Below, piece after piece: positions 17,905-26,130 of a stretch of 64,000 nucleotides of DNA. The notes beneath the pieces were generated by a model, which saw only the letters and a list, made by a program, of their open reading frames with translations, did not search any database and was not told the origin of the DNA. The stretch spans positions 2,232,001-2,296,000 of the forward strand of contig NZ_CP102246.1 in NCBI RefSeq assembly GCF_024599795.1. The letters run 5' to 3'. This DNA comes from Enterobacter cloacae complex sp. R_G8. GTDB lineage: Bacteria; Pseudomonadota; Gammaproteobacteria; Enterobacterales; Enterobacteriaceae. Position numbers and translations under genes: made by a program. The first letter of the stretch is position 1. Every line of letters starts with the position of its first letter.

Positions 17905-18665
17905 ATAAGCTTTTTGTATCCTTTTTCGTGATTCTATTTTCATTGCTGATTCAGGGGTGTAAACAAGATATGGATCTAAATCCACAAGATTATTTCAGCG
18001 GTCAGCAACTGGTTCTGGCTGAAGATATTCAGCATGGCGATATTGACGGTGTTGAAAAACTTGCGCCGCAAACTGATCTTAACAAACCAGGTAAGCAAGA
18101 CATGACGCTTCTGTTTTGGGCGCTTGGAAACAGTATCAATGACAATAAAACTCCTTCTCGATTAAAAATCGTCACTTTATTGGTTAAGTCTGGGGCTGAT
18201 CCCCTGCAACCGAGGCCGCAGGGTAAAAGCAGTCCCGCTGAGTTTGTATTGAATGCGGACAGTGCAGACTGGATCAATGCTTTACTCGACGGGGGATTAT
18301 CGCCTGACGCTAAAGATAAAACGTTTCATGAGCCTATAATTTTTGAAACCATCAAAGCAAAAAATACGGACACGCTTGAGGCTCTGCTGGATCGAGGGGC
18401 AAACATTAATATCACTGATTCACTAAACAGTACATTATTGTTTGAAGCCTTAAACTATCATGCTTACGATCACGTAATGCTACTGCTGAAACGGGGTGCT
18501 GATACAGAAATTAGAGCCAAAAATGGCTGGACGATGGGTAACCAACTCCAACGCTATCTTGAAAGAGCTAAAGAAGGTAGTGATGAGTATAAAAAACTTA
18601 ACGAAATAAAAGAACTCCTTATTCAACATGGCGGTAAATGGCCACCTGCGCCAGTAAAACAATGA
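17901..18665 (+). CDS. ankyrin-repeat lipoprotein, immunity to the lipase effector (copy 1)
   Basis: The GTG at 17901 overlaps the lipase stop codon. The 254-aa product has a signal peptide with lipobox LIQGC (Cys20; Lys at +2, so outer-membrane sorting is expected) and several ankyrin-like repeats, e.g. GADPLQPRPQGKSSPAEF, DRGANINITD and KRGADTEIRAKNGW. A periplasmic lipoprotein is well placed to neutralise a phospholipase. An in-frame ATG at 17970 lies four codons after the lipobox Cys and could give a cytosolic form; a cytosolic Tli form has been proposed in E. cloacae to be needed for effector activity. The AT-rich composition differs from the structural genes. Confidence 0.85.
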   Translation: MNKLFVSFFVILFSLLIQGCKQDMDLNPQDYFSGQQLVLAEDIQHGDIDGVEKLAPQTDLNKPGKQDMTLLFWALGNSINDNKTPSRLKIVTLLVKSGADPLQPRPQGKSSPAEFVLNADSADWINALLDGGLSPDAKDKTFHEPIIFETIKAKNTDTLEALLDRGANINITDSLNSTLLFEALNYHAYDHVMLLLKRGADTEIRAKNGWTMGNQLQRYLERAKEGSDEYKKLNEIKELLIQHGGKWPPAPVKQ

Positions 18666-18707
18666 TAAGCAGTAGGATATACGTTCAATATATTATATGG
18701 AATTGAC

Positions 18708-19481
18708 GTGAAAATACGGTTAATTGCTAGCCTCACAGTGGTTTTCATTTTTCTGATACAGGGATGTAGACAAAATTCGGATTTGAATCCCGAAGATTAC
18801 TTTAGCGGCCAGCAGCTTATTCTGGCGCGGGCGATTGAAAGCGGCAATATGGATGAAGTCAAAAAATTTCTTCCGAAAACCGATCTCAATAAACCCGGTC
18901 AACATGATATGACGCTACTTTTTTGGGCGTTGACGAATACACTTTATGATAAGAAAACGCAACCGCGCTTACATATCATGACCGAACTAATAAAGGCCGG
19001 TGCCGACCCGCTTCAGCCAAGACCCAATGGAAAAAGTAGCCCGGCAGAGTTTGTACTTATGGCCGACAGTGGAGACTGGATAAAGGCGATGCTGGATGGG
19101 GGATTATCTCCGAATGCGAAAGATTACGTTTTTAATAAACCAATTATTTTTCAAACTCTGGAAGCGAAAAACACCGAGACACTAAAAGCAATGCTTGACT
19201 GGGGCAGCAATATCGACATAACGGATTCCCTGGGTGAGACTCTGCTGATAAATGCTTTCGATTTTCATTCCTACGATCATGTTTTCCTTTTACTTGAGCG
19301 TGGGGCTGATCCTGACATTCGTGCTGATAACGGGTGGGCCTTAGGAAATCAGTTGCAGCGTTTTCTTGAAAGAGCGAAAAAAGACAGTGACGAGTATAAA
19401 AACCTTATCGCTATTAAAGAATCACTTATCCGACATGGTGGTAAGTGGCCACCCGAGCCGGTCAAAAGAGGGATTGAGTGA
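18708..19481 (+). CDS. ankyrin-repeat lipoprotein, paralogous immunity (copy 2)
   Basis: A 257-aa tandem paralogue of the preceding gene, aligning almost without gaps (shared DYFSGQQL, TDLNKPG, DMTLLFWAL, GKSSPAEFVL, HGGKWPP). It starts at GTG 18708 and keeps a signal peptide and lipobox LIQGC (Cys20, Arg at +2). It lacks the internal Met present just after the lipobox in copy 1. Duplicated immunity genes often defend against variant effectors of other strains; that role here is an inference. Its end overlaps the next gene by GTGA. Confidence 0.82.
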   Translation: MKIRLIASLTVVFIFLIQGCRQNSDLNPEDYFSGQQLILARAIESGNMDEVKKFLPKTDLNKPGQHDMTLLFWALTNTLYDKKTQPRLHIMTELIKAGADPLQPRPNGKSSPAEFVLMADSGDWIKAMLDGGLSPNAKDYVFNKPIIFQTLEAKNTETLKAMLDWGSNIDITDSLGETLLINAFDFHSYDHVFLLLERGADPDIRADNGWALGNQLQRFLERAKKDSDEYKNLIAIKESLIRHGGKWPPEPVKRGIE

Positions 19482-20323
19482 ACATAAACGCAAAAAATAA
19501 AATACTCTATTTCTGGGGCATTATGGATGTCATCGGCATTGTGTTTTATTTTGTCGGCCCATACCACTTGCTTCAGTCATGGTGGGATTCTACCGGTGGG
19601 AATTTTGGTGTTATCATCTTCATGCTGATAGCAGGAGGGGTAAACGGTTTATTGACGGGTCTTTTTTACCTCGTATACCTTCTGTGGCCGGTTTCATTAC
19701 TCTTTTCTGCCTGGTTTTTTTTCACAACTCACCGATATGCCGTCCGGTTTGCTCTGGCGCAGGAAGTGCTACGCCTGCTCACCATGAGTTGTTCGGTGAC
19801 CTTGTTCCCGATGATTATTGTCGGTCTCGGAATGAGTGTTATATCTCTTAATATCACGCTGTTCATTTTGTCCGAAATAGTAAAAATTGGCTCGCTCATA
19901 TTTGTCATGAAAAAATGGGATGCGGGTGATGGGGTAAACAAATTTTTACCGTTAACTGAACGGGACTATATCGAAAGGGCCCTCAGACTGGCGCAAAAAA
20001 GATATGCGGAAATTAATGGCAAGTACCCCAGGGAGCCAATTTTACATATGTATGATGAGATCGTGCAGCAGTTACGCATTCTGAAAAAGATTGTGATCAA
20101 AAACAAAGCTGACAAATCCGTATTAAAGAGAATGACTTTTGGCATTTATGCGGTCAGAGAGTTTGAAAACTCAGATGAGCTCTTTTTCGAGAGACTGACG
20201 GAAGCATGGTATATCGCAGATCAACGTCTCCGTGGCGTTAAAGTGAAATTACCGCATGAAGTGGATCCTGACTATGTTCAGAAACAATGCGTACTGGCGG
20301 AAAAATACCCTGACGAGTTTTGA
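19478..20323 (+). CDS. membrane protein fused to a Tsi6-like immunity domain
   Basis: A 281-aa protein starting at GTG 19478. Residues about 8-145 contain roughly four hydrophobic membrane segments (around 8-28, 44-82, 100-122 and 123-145). Residues about 161-280 form a soluble helical domain homologous to the next gene's product: DYIERAL, a TFGIYAVREFENSDE stretch, and GVKVKLPHE. That domain resembles Tsi6, the immunity protein to the NAD(P)-hydrolysing T6SS effector Tse6. I know of no described membrane-anchored form. No Tse6-like toxin is seen in the window, so the protein is either an orphan immunity or serves another function. Confidence 0.7.
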   Translation: MNINAKNKILYFWGIMDVIGIVFYFVGPYHLLQSWWDSTGGNFGVIIFMLIAGGVNGLLTGLFYLVYLLWPVSLLFSAWFFFTTHRYAVRFALAQEVLRLLTMSCSVTLFPMIIVGLGMSVISLNITLFILSEIVKIGSLIFVMKKWDAGDGVNKFLPLTERDYIERALRLAQKRYAEINGKYPREPILHMYDEIVQQLRILKKIVIKNKADKSVLKRMTFGIYAVREFENSDELFFERLTEAWYIADQRLRGVKVKLPHEVDPDYVQKQCVLAEKYPDEF

Positions 20324-20373
20324 GAGTTATGGATGTCATTTTGTCAATCTGGTACGGAAGTTAAAGGATATGC

Positions 20374-20721
20374 ATGAATAAACAAAGTTATACAGCGATG
20401 GATTATATTGAAAATGCCCTCGGCGTTATTCAGGAGCGAAAGTCAATTCATCCTTCTTTTTCTTTGTATAACATGGCTGAAAAACAAGTGGCGTATGTCA
20501 GGGATATCCTGACAGGAAAGAATAAAGATAAAAGTAAACTCCATACGTTAAATCTTGGCGCTATGGCTGCAAAAGAGTTTGAAACTACCGATGAAGAGCT
20601 TGCCCGGCATCTGTCAAATGTAAACTACATCGCTTCGCAGATGGCGCAAGGGTTAAAAGTTATTCTTCCTCATGAGCAGGATAATGAATATCTAAAAAGG
20701 CAAAAGCGGTATCGAAATTAA
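20374..20721 (+). CDS. Tsi6-family immunity protein (orphan)
   Basis: A 115-aa soluble helical protein with the Tsi6 pattern: DYIENALGVIQER, AEKQVAYVRDIL, LHTLNLGAMAAKEFETTDEEL and GLKVILPHE. Tsi6 binds and blocks the toxin domain of Tse6, which depletes NAD(P)+. The start is ATG 20374 with AAGGA just upstream. It is homologous to the C-terminal domain of the preceding gene. It sits directly before vgrG, where cargo cassettes are exchanged, yet the only toxin downstream is an ADP-ribosyltransferase with its own immunity, so this looks like an immunity gene left over from a lost effector or kept for defence. Confidence 0.75.
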   Translation: MNKQSYTAMDYIENALGVIQERKSIHPSFSLYNMAEKQVAYVRDILTGKNKDKSKLHTLNLGAMAAKEFETTDEELARHLSNVNYIASQMAQGLKVILPHEQDNEYLKRQKRYRN

Positions 20722-20817
20722 GCAGACGGTGACTTGTGCATATCACCAAACGTCTTGTCAGAAATCTCGTCTTTGTTAATACATTTATTTAGCATAAAAC
20801 ATTACGGAATACAGATT

Positions 20818-22746
20818 ATGCTCAACCGAATTACCGTCCAGCTCCCCGTCGAGGGGCTGCTCTTCTGGAAACTCTCCGGCCGCGAGGCGATGTCCGAGTC
20901 GTTCGCCCTGACGCTGACCCTGCTCGGCACGGATGCGCGTATCGACCGCAGCAAACTGCTGGGCCAGCCGGTCACGGTGACCATCCCGACCCAGAACCTG
21001 CTTACCCCGCGCTACATCAACGGTAAAGTCACGCGTGTGGCGGTGAGCGCCGTTGAGCTGACGGGAACGCGCTATGCGGTGTATCAGCTGACGGTGGAGC
21101 CGGACCTGTGGCCGATGAAGCGCGACCGTAACCTGCGTATCTTCCAGGGGCAGACGGTGCCGCAGATTGTGAAAACCCTGCTGGGCGAGCATCAGGTCAA
21201 CGTGGAAGATAAGCTCACCGGCAGCTACCGGGTGTGGGACTACTGCGTCCAGTATCAGGAGTCGAGTCTCGACTTTATCAGCCGCCTGATGGAGCTGGAG
21301 GGAATAGCGTATTACTTCAGCCACGAGGCCGACAAACACACCCTGGTGCTCACCGACGCCGCCACGCAGCATCAGCCGTTCAGCGGTTACGAGGTCATCC
21401 CCTATCACCAGACGCCGTCCGGCGGTAGCACGGACGAAGAGGGCATCAGCCAGTGGGCGCTGGAGGACAGCGTCACGCCGGGCATTTACAGCCTCGACGA
21501 CTACGACTTCCGCAAGCCGAACGCGTGGCTGTTCCAGGCGCAGCAGAACCCGGCGTCGCCGAAGCCGGGCAGCATTGACGTGTACGACTGGCCTGGGCGC
21601 TTTGTGGAGACCGGGCATGCGGAGTTCTACGCCCGCATTCGCCAGGAGCGCTGGCAGGTGGAGCATCAGCAGATTCAGGCCACGGCCACGGCGGCGGGTA
21701 TTGCGCCGGGCCACACCTTCACCCTGACCAACGCACCGTTCTTCAGCGATAACGGTGACTATCTGGTGACGGCGGCCGGGTATCATCTGGAAGAGAACCG
21801 CTATGCCAGCGGCGAAGGGGAGACCATTCACCGTATCGATTTCACGGTTATCCCGGCGTCGGTGTCGTTCCGTCCGGCGCAGTCCACGGCGTGGCCGCGC
21901 ACCTACGGCCCGCAGACGGCGAAGGTTGTCGGGCCGCAGGGAGAAAGCATCTGGACGGACAAATACGGCCGCGTGAAGGTGAAATTCCACTGGGACCGTC
22001 TGGCAAAAGGGGACGACACCAGCTCCTGCTGGGTGCGTGTGTCGAGCGCCTGGGCGGGCCAGGGTTACGGCGGGGTGCAGATCCCGCGCGTGGGCGATGA
22101 GGTGGTGGTGGACTTTATCAACGGTGACCCGGACCGTCCGATTATCACCGGGCGCGTGTACAACGATGCCAGCATGCCACCGTGGGCGCTGCCGGCGGCG
22201 GCGACGCAGATGGGCTTTATGAGCCGCACGAAAGATGGCTCCGTGGATAATGCCAACGCCCTGCGGTTTGAGGACAAGGCGGGTGCGGAACAGGTGTGGC
22301 TCCAGGCCGAGCGCAATCTCGATATCAACGTCAAAAATGATGAATCGCATGCCACGGAAAAAAATCGAACCCAATATGTGGGAGAGGATGAAACCTTACG
22401 GGTGGCAAAAAATCAGAAGGCAGGGGTTAAAGGGGATGTGGTCTGCCTGACGGGCAACAGCCGCAGCGATAAAGTTGTTAATAACTTTATTATTTCAGCG
22501 GGCAATACGTTGAGGCTGGAGTGTGGTGAAAGCGCCATTGAATTATCAAAAGACGGGAGCGTGAATATCATTGGCAATAACTTTAACTTTACCGCAAAAC
22601 AGAGTGCACAAATAAACACGCTTTCCGGGGAACTGCATCTTAACCCTGCTGATGGCAGCAATGCCATCGATGCGCCAGGGGCATCCCACCAGACGGCAAT
22701 CCAGCAGGAAGTGGATGGTTTTTTTGTTATTAATGCCAACAAATAA
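20818..22746 (+). CDS. vgrG: VgrG, T6SS spike protein
   Basis: VgrG trimers form the spike that tips the Hcp tube and carries PAAR effectors. The 642-aa product has the gp27-like N-terminal part (ITVQLPVEGLLFWKLSGREA, SLDFISRLMELEGIAYYF) and the gp5 OB-fold region (GPQGESIWTDKYGRVKVKFH, SCWVRVSSAWAGQGYGG, PRVGDEVVVDFINGDPDRPI). The beta-helix tip (from about residue 505) has no catalytic extension. The start is ATG 20818; the frame is open to 20734 but that segment is not VgrG-like. The first 1.5 kb is GC-rich and the last 400 bp clearly AT-richer, marking a swapped tip. Confidence 0.95.
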   Translation: MLNRITVQLPVEGLLFWKLSGREAMSESFALTLTLLGTDARIDRSKLLGQPVTVTIPTQNLLTPRYINGKVTRVAVSAVELTGTRYAVYQLTVEPDLWPMKRDRNLRIFQGQTVPQIVKTLLGEHQVNVEDKLTGSYRVWDYCVQYQESSLDFISRLMELEGIAYYFSHEADKHTLVLTDAATQHQPFSGYEVIPYHQTPSGGSTDEEGISQWALEDSVTPGIYSLDDYDFRKPNAWLFQAQQNPASPKPGSIDVYDWPGRFVETGHAEFYARIRQERWQVEHQQIQATATAAGIAPGHTFTLTNAPFFSDNGDYLVTAAGYHLEENRYASGEGETIHRIDFTVIPASVSFRPAQSTAWPRTYGPQTAKVVGPQGESIWTDKYGRVKVKFHWDRLAKGDDTSSCWVRVSSAWAGQGYGGVQIPRVGDEVVVDFINGDPDRPIITGRVYNDASMPPWALPAAATQMGFMSRTKDGSVDNANALRFEDKAGAEQVWLQAERNLDINVKNDESHATEKNRTQYVGEDETLRVAKNQKAGVKGDVVCLTGNSRSDKVVNNFIISAGNTLRLECGESAIELSKDGSVNIIGNNFNFTAKQSAQINTLSGELHLNPADGSNAIDAPGASHQTAIQQEVDGFFVINANK

Positions 22747-22757
22747 GAGTAACTCAA

Positions 22758-23552
22758 ATGGCTGAATATATTCTCCAGGAAGCTACCCTGGCGTTACCAG
22801 ATGTATATAAAGACAGAACCATGAATTTATTTACCCTGAGCGAAAATGGTGCCAGTGAGTTTACCTTCGTTGTTTCTCGTGCCAGTGTAAAAAAAGATGA
22901 GAGTGTGCATGATGTGGCAACTCGTCTGGTGCGTGAGTTAGAAATTACCGTACCAGATTTTAACCTGACGTCCTCGCATATGACCACTGTTGATAATCAC
23001 GCGGCTGCGGAGCTTTTTTATCATTTTAAAAATGATGGTACGACCGTTTTTCAGAAGCAGACCATTATTTTAATGGACGAGCATCCCGCTGGGCGAAAAA
23101 TGGTGTGTTACATCGGTACCTGTCCTGGTGAGTTTAGCGATTATTATCACGATCAATATCAAGCAATTATCCGCAGTATCAAGTTCCATAAGCCAGCTCC
23201 GACCGAAACCAGAGATATGCTTGAGGCCAACACAGAGGGGCCATTTTTTGCACTCGATAGCGAGAGTAAGATACTCAGCGTGTTTAAAAACATTCAGGAG
23301 CTTTACGGGCATCTTTCGCTTCAGCGGGCGAAAGAGGGACACTATTTACTTTTTGATAAGCAGGGGGCACCTTTAAGTATTGCGCCTGTCCCGGGCAGTC
23401 AGCCTCTTCGTTACGCGCTGTGGACCCTTTCTGCAGAAAAATCCCACCACTTAGTTTCACAGCTTTCTGTTTGCCGCCAGGTCTCAGGTTCTGACGACCT
23501 TAACTCAACAGATCAGATCCGCAAGTATCTGATGGCGCAGAGAGCCAAATAG
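22758..23552 (+). CDS. Eag-type (DcrB/DUF1795) effector chaperone with C-terminal extension
   Basis: Eag chaperones bind the hydrophobic N-terminal segments of prePAAR effectors and load them on VgrG. Residues about 1-145 of this 264-aa protein match the DUF1795 fold (LPDVYKDRTMNLFTL, ASVKKDESVHDVATR, GTTVFQKQTIILMDE, YQAIIRSIKF). Residues about 160-264 are an extra domain of unknown function not found in short EagT6-like chaperones. It starts 11 bp after vgrG and ends 2 bp before the effector that it should serve. Confidence 0.87.
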   Translation: MAEYILQEATLALPDVYKDRTMNLFTLSENGASEFTFVVSRASVKKDESVHDVATRLVRELEITVPDFNLTSSHMTTVDNHAAAELFYHFKNDGTTVFQKQTIILMDEHPAGRKMVCYIGTCPGEFSDYYHDQYQAIIRSIKFHKPAPTETRDMLEANTEGPFFALDSESKILSVFKNIQELYGHLSLQRAKEGHYLLFDKQGAPLSIAPVPGSQPLRYALWTLSAEKSHHLVSQLSVCRQVSGSDDLNSTDQIRKYLMAQRAK

Positions 23553-23554
23553 TC

Positions 23555-24895
23555 ATGTCCGAATGTCTGGCCGCACGTGTAGATGACGAGATTGCTCATA
23601 CAGCCTCAAAAGGATGGATGATCGCTGGGCTTGTAGGTGGGGCAATTCTGGGAGCAGCTGCCGTTGTTGTTACCGGTGGGACCGCTCTGGTAGCCGTTTC
23701 TGCTGTCGCCGCAGGGGCGTGTGCTGCCGGTGGTTTGGGTGAGGTCCTGGGAAGTATGTCATGGGCACCGCGTCACACTACGGGTACGTTGAAAGAAGGT
23801 TCGCCCAATGTTTTTATCAACAGCCGAAAGGCTATCCGCGCTCATCTATCGGCCGGAGAGTGTGACGAACACAGCGGCAGCCTGCAACGGGTTGCCGAAG
23901 GTTCGATAAAGGTTTACATCAACAACTTTCCTGCTTCTCGCACTGGCGATAAGCTGACATGCAGCGCTGAGATTAGCCAGGGTTCGCGTAATGTTATCAT
24001 TGGTGGAGGCAAGGTCCAGACCGATGAAATAAGTCCTGAAATTCCTGAATGGGTAAACTGGACGATGCTCGCCGTTGGTGCCGGAGCGGTGGCGGTGCTG
24101 GCCAGTCCGGCAATTGCACTTCTGAGCACTCTCGGTGCAATGGGCGGTGGAACTATTGGTAGTTACGCGGGTGGGATGCTTTTTGGCGAAGGTAGCGACG
24201 GTCAGAAATGGGGGATGCTAATCGGCTCCGTTATCGGCGGCGGGGCTGGCATGAAGGGCGGGGCACGGTTTGATGCGTGGCGTGCTGGTAAAATACCGGC
24301 AGTTAAACCTGTTGAAGCAAATCCATTAGGCGCTACAGTTTTAAATAAACCGAAAATGAGTTTATCCGAGGCTGTAGGTAAAGACCTTGCAAATACTTGG
24401 GTAACAAGGGGAAGACAACTTGCTGAACAAGGGGATAAACGACTCTCCTCCCTGCTAACCGATGATGAAGTAGGGGCTCTTTACGGTTATACTACGAATG
24501 AAGGCTATCCGATGGTTAACAATGCGCTAAGAGGCCAGACTGAACTGACACCAGAAATTCAGGCTTTTGCGGATCATGCCACCAACGCTCTTGATAAGCT
24601 TCCTTCCTATGAGGGGATAACATACCGAGGGGCAACGTTACCTGAAAACGTACTAATGGAAAACCAGGTTGGTCGTGTTGTTTCTGATCCCGCATTTATG
24701 AGTACCGATCAGAAAGTTCCTTTTTCCGGCGATACCACAATCAAGATTAATGGTAAAACGGGCAAGCCTATTGATTTTCTCTCCGAATATAAAGGAACTG
24801 AAACGGAAGTACTTTTTAAACCTGGCACCAAATTTGAAGTTATTGAGCGCGTTGATTCTGGTGGTAAAACCGAGCTCACGTATAAGGAATTATAA
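23555..24895 (+). CDS. Tre1-like prePAAR/PAAR ADP-ribosyltransferase effector
   Basis: A 446-aa specialised effector. Order: prePAAR motif AARVDDEIAH (6-15), a glycine/alanine-rich membrane segment (about 20-60), a PAAR domain (about 70-150), a second hydrophobic region (about 165-235), then the C-terminal toxin. The toxin has the R-S-E ADP-ribosyltransferase signature: Arg358 in TYRGATL, Ser383 in AFMST, and the ETE pair Glu416/Glu418 before VLFKPGTKF. Tre1 of Serratia modifies FtsZ and other proteins; the target here is not known. The toxin part is AT-richer than the PAAR part. An ADP-ribosylglycohydrolase gene follows with 1-bp overlap, which supports the call. Confidence 0.88.
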   Translation: MSECLAARVDDEIAHTASKGWMIAGLVGGAILGAAAVVVTGGTALVAVSAVAAGACAAGGLGEVLGSMSWAPRHTTGTLKEGSPNVFINSRKAIRAHLSAGECDEHSGSLQRVAEGSIKVYINNFPASRTGDKLTCSAEISQGSRNVIIGGGKVQTDEISPEIPEWVNWTMLAVGAGAVAVLASPAIALLSTLGAMGGGTIGSYAGGMLFGEGSDGQKWGMLIGSVIGGGAGMKGGARFDAWRAGKIPAVKPVEANPLGATVLNKPKMSLSEAVGKDLANTWVTRGRQLAEQGDKRLSSLLTDDEVGALYGYTTNEGYPMVNNALRGQTELTPEIQAFADHATNALDKLPSYEGITYRGATLPENVLMENQVGRVVSDPAFMSTDQKVPFSGDTTIKINGKTGKPIDFLSEYKGTETEVLFKPGTKFEVIERVDSGGKTELTYKEL

Positions 24896-25995
24896 TGATC
24901 GATCTGCACTCTGATTTAAATACGTTATTAAAGTACGTGGATAAATATCGACAATACTTACCCGTTAGCAGTGCTTCAGTACAGCGGAGGATGCAGTATA
25001 CATATGATGATAAACCCCTAGAATCATCCTCAAATAGTGATGCTCAAAAACAATGGGATGTAACACCATCATGTAACATCTCACTAGCGGAATCACGGGA
25101 TCGTGCTGTCGGTGCGCTTATTGGTCTTGCGGTTGGAGATGCTGTAGGTACCACACTTGAATTTCTACCACGTGACAGAGCACACGTTAAGGATATGATA
25201 GGTGGTGGGCCATTTAGACTCCGCGCAGGCGAATGGACGGATGATACATCCATGGCATTATGTCTTGCGGAAACTCTACTTGAGAAAGGTGATGCTGATA
25301 CTATATGCTTCAGGAATAAGCTTCTGGAATGGTATCAGCATGGTTATAACAGTTCAAATGGCATCTGTTTTGATATAGGTAATACAACTCGATTTGCTTT
25401 AGAGCAATATTTAACTGTTGGTCCTGGGTGGAGCGGTAATACTGCGCCAGAAACTGCAGGTAATGCTTCCATTATCAGACAAGCACCTGTCTCTATTTTT
25501 TTTAGAAAATCATTAAGCAAAGCGTTTTATGAAGCTAAAAAACAAAGTATCGCAACACACGGTGCCGCGGAAGCAATAAATAGCACACAGTATTTAAGTT
25601 ATTTACTTGTGCATATGATTAACGGTAGCAACAAAAATTTTGTTTTTTCTCCGCACGTTATGCCGCTTCAACCACGTGTAATGATTATCAACGCGGGTGA
25701 GTATAAGCAAAAAAAACGCGATCAGATTCGTTCAAGTGGTTATGTAATCGATACGCTTGAGGCCGCGATGTGGTCCGTATGGAATACTAATAATTTCCGG
25801 GATGCGATTCTGCTGGCTGCCAATCTTGCCGATGACGCTGACAGCGTTGCGGCGACGGCGGGACAAATAGCAGGTGCGTTGTATGGTTATTCCGGTATTC
25901 CGCTGGAGTGGAAAAACAAGCTGGTCCAGCACGATAGAATTTTCCAAATGGCAGGTGAATTGTTCGATAGGGCACCCGAGGATACTTTTTTATAA
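24895..25995 (+). CDS. Tri1-like ADP-ribosylglycohydrolase immunity protein
   Basis: A 366-aa ARH-family protein overlapping the effector stop by one base. Metal-binding motifs are intact: GLAVGDAVGTTLEF (about 77-90), EWTDDTSMALCLAE (113-126) and LADDADSVAATAGQ near 311-324. Tri1-type immunities remove ADP-ribose from modified targets and also block the toxin through an N-terminal extension. The first 65 residues here precede the ARH core and could be that extension. Because it reverses the modification, it may protect against unrelated ADP-ribosylating toxins. It is the last gene of the T6SS locus. Confidence 0.9.
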   Translation: MIDLHSDLNTLLKYVDKYRQYLPVSSASVQRRMQYTYDDKPLESSSNSDAQKQWDVTPSCNISLAESRDRAVGALIGLAVGDAVGTTLEFLPRDRAHVKDMIGGGPFRLRAGEWTDDTSMALCLAETLLEKGDADTICFRNKLLEWYQHGYNSSNGICFDIGNTTRFALEQYLTVGPGWSGNTAPETAGNASIIRQAPVSIFFRKSLSKAFYEAKKQSIATHGAAEAINSTQYLSYLLVHMINGSNKNFVFSPHVMPLQPRVMIINAGEYKQKKRDQIRSSGYVIDTLEAAMWSVWNTNNFRDAILLAANLADDADSVAATAGQIAGALYGYSGIPLEWKNKLVQHDRIFQMAGELFDRAPEDTFL

Positions 25996-26085
25996 ATACA
26001 ACATAGTACGGTTATTCTCCCGTGCCGTGTATTTAGGCGCTAAAGCCATAATATAAAGATAATTCCGCCGATTACTTCTAATAAT

Positions 26086-26118
26086 AAAAAAATCCACGCC
26101 AAAGCGTGGATTTTTTTC
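26086..26118. terminator. bidirectional terminator between the T6SS locus and ychF
   Basis: AATCCACGC, loop CAAA and GCGTGGATT form a stem at 26091-26112 flanked by A-runs on the left and T-runs on the right. It can end transcripts from the T6SS cargo genes (+) and from ychF (-). The 90 bp to its left after the immunity gene shows nothing else. Confidence 0.88.
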
Positions 26119-26130
26119 ATTCATAACGAC

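Noticed and set aside
20785-22374. 529-codon open frame antisense to vgrG
   Set aside because: It mirrors a GC-rich real gene; the protein is Arg/His/Leu-rich without domains and has no ribosome-binding site, while VgrG on the + strand is unmistakable.
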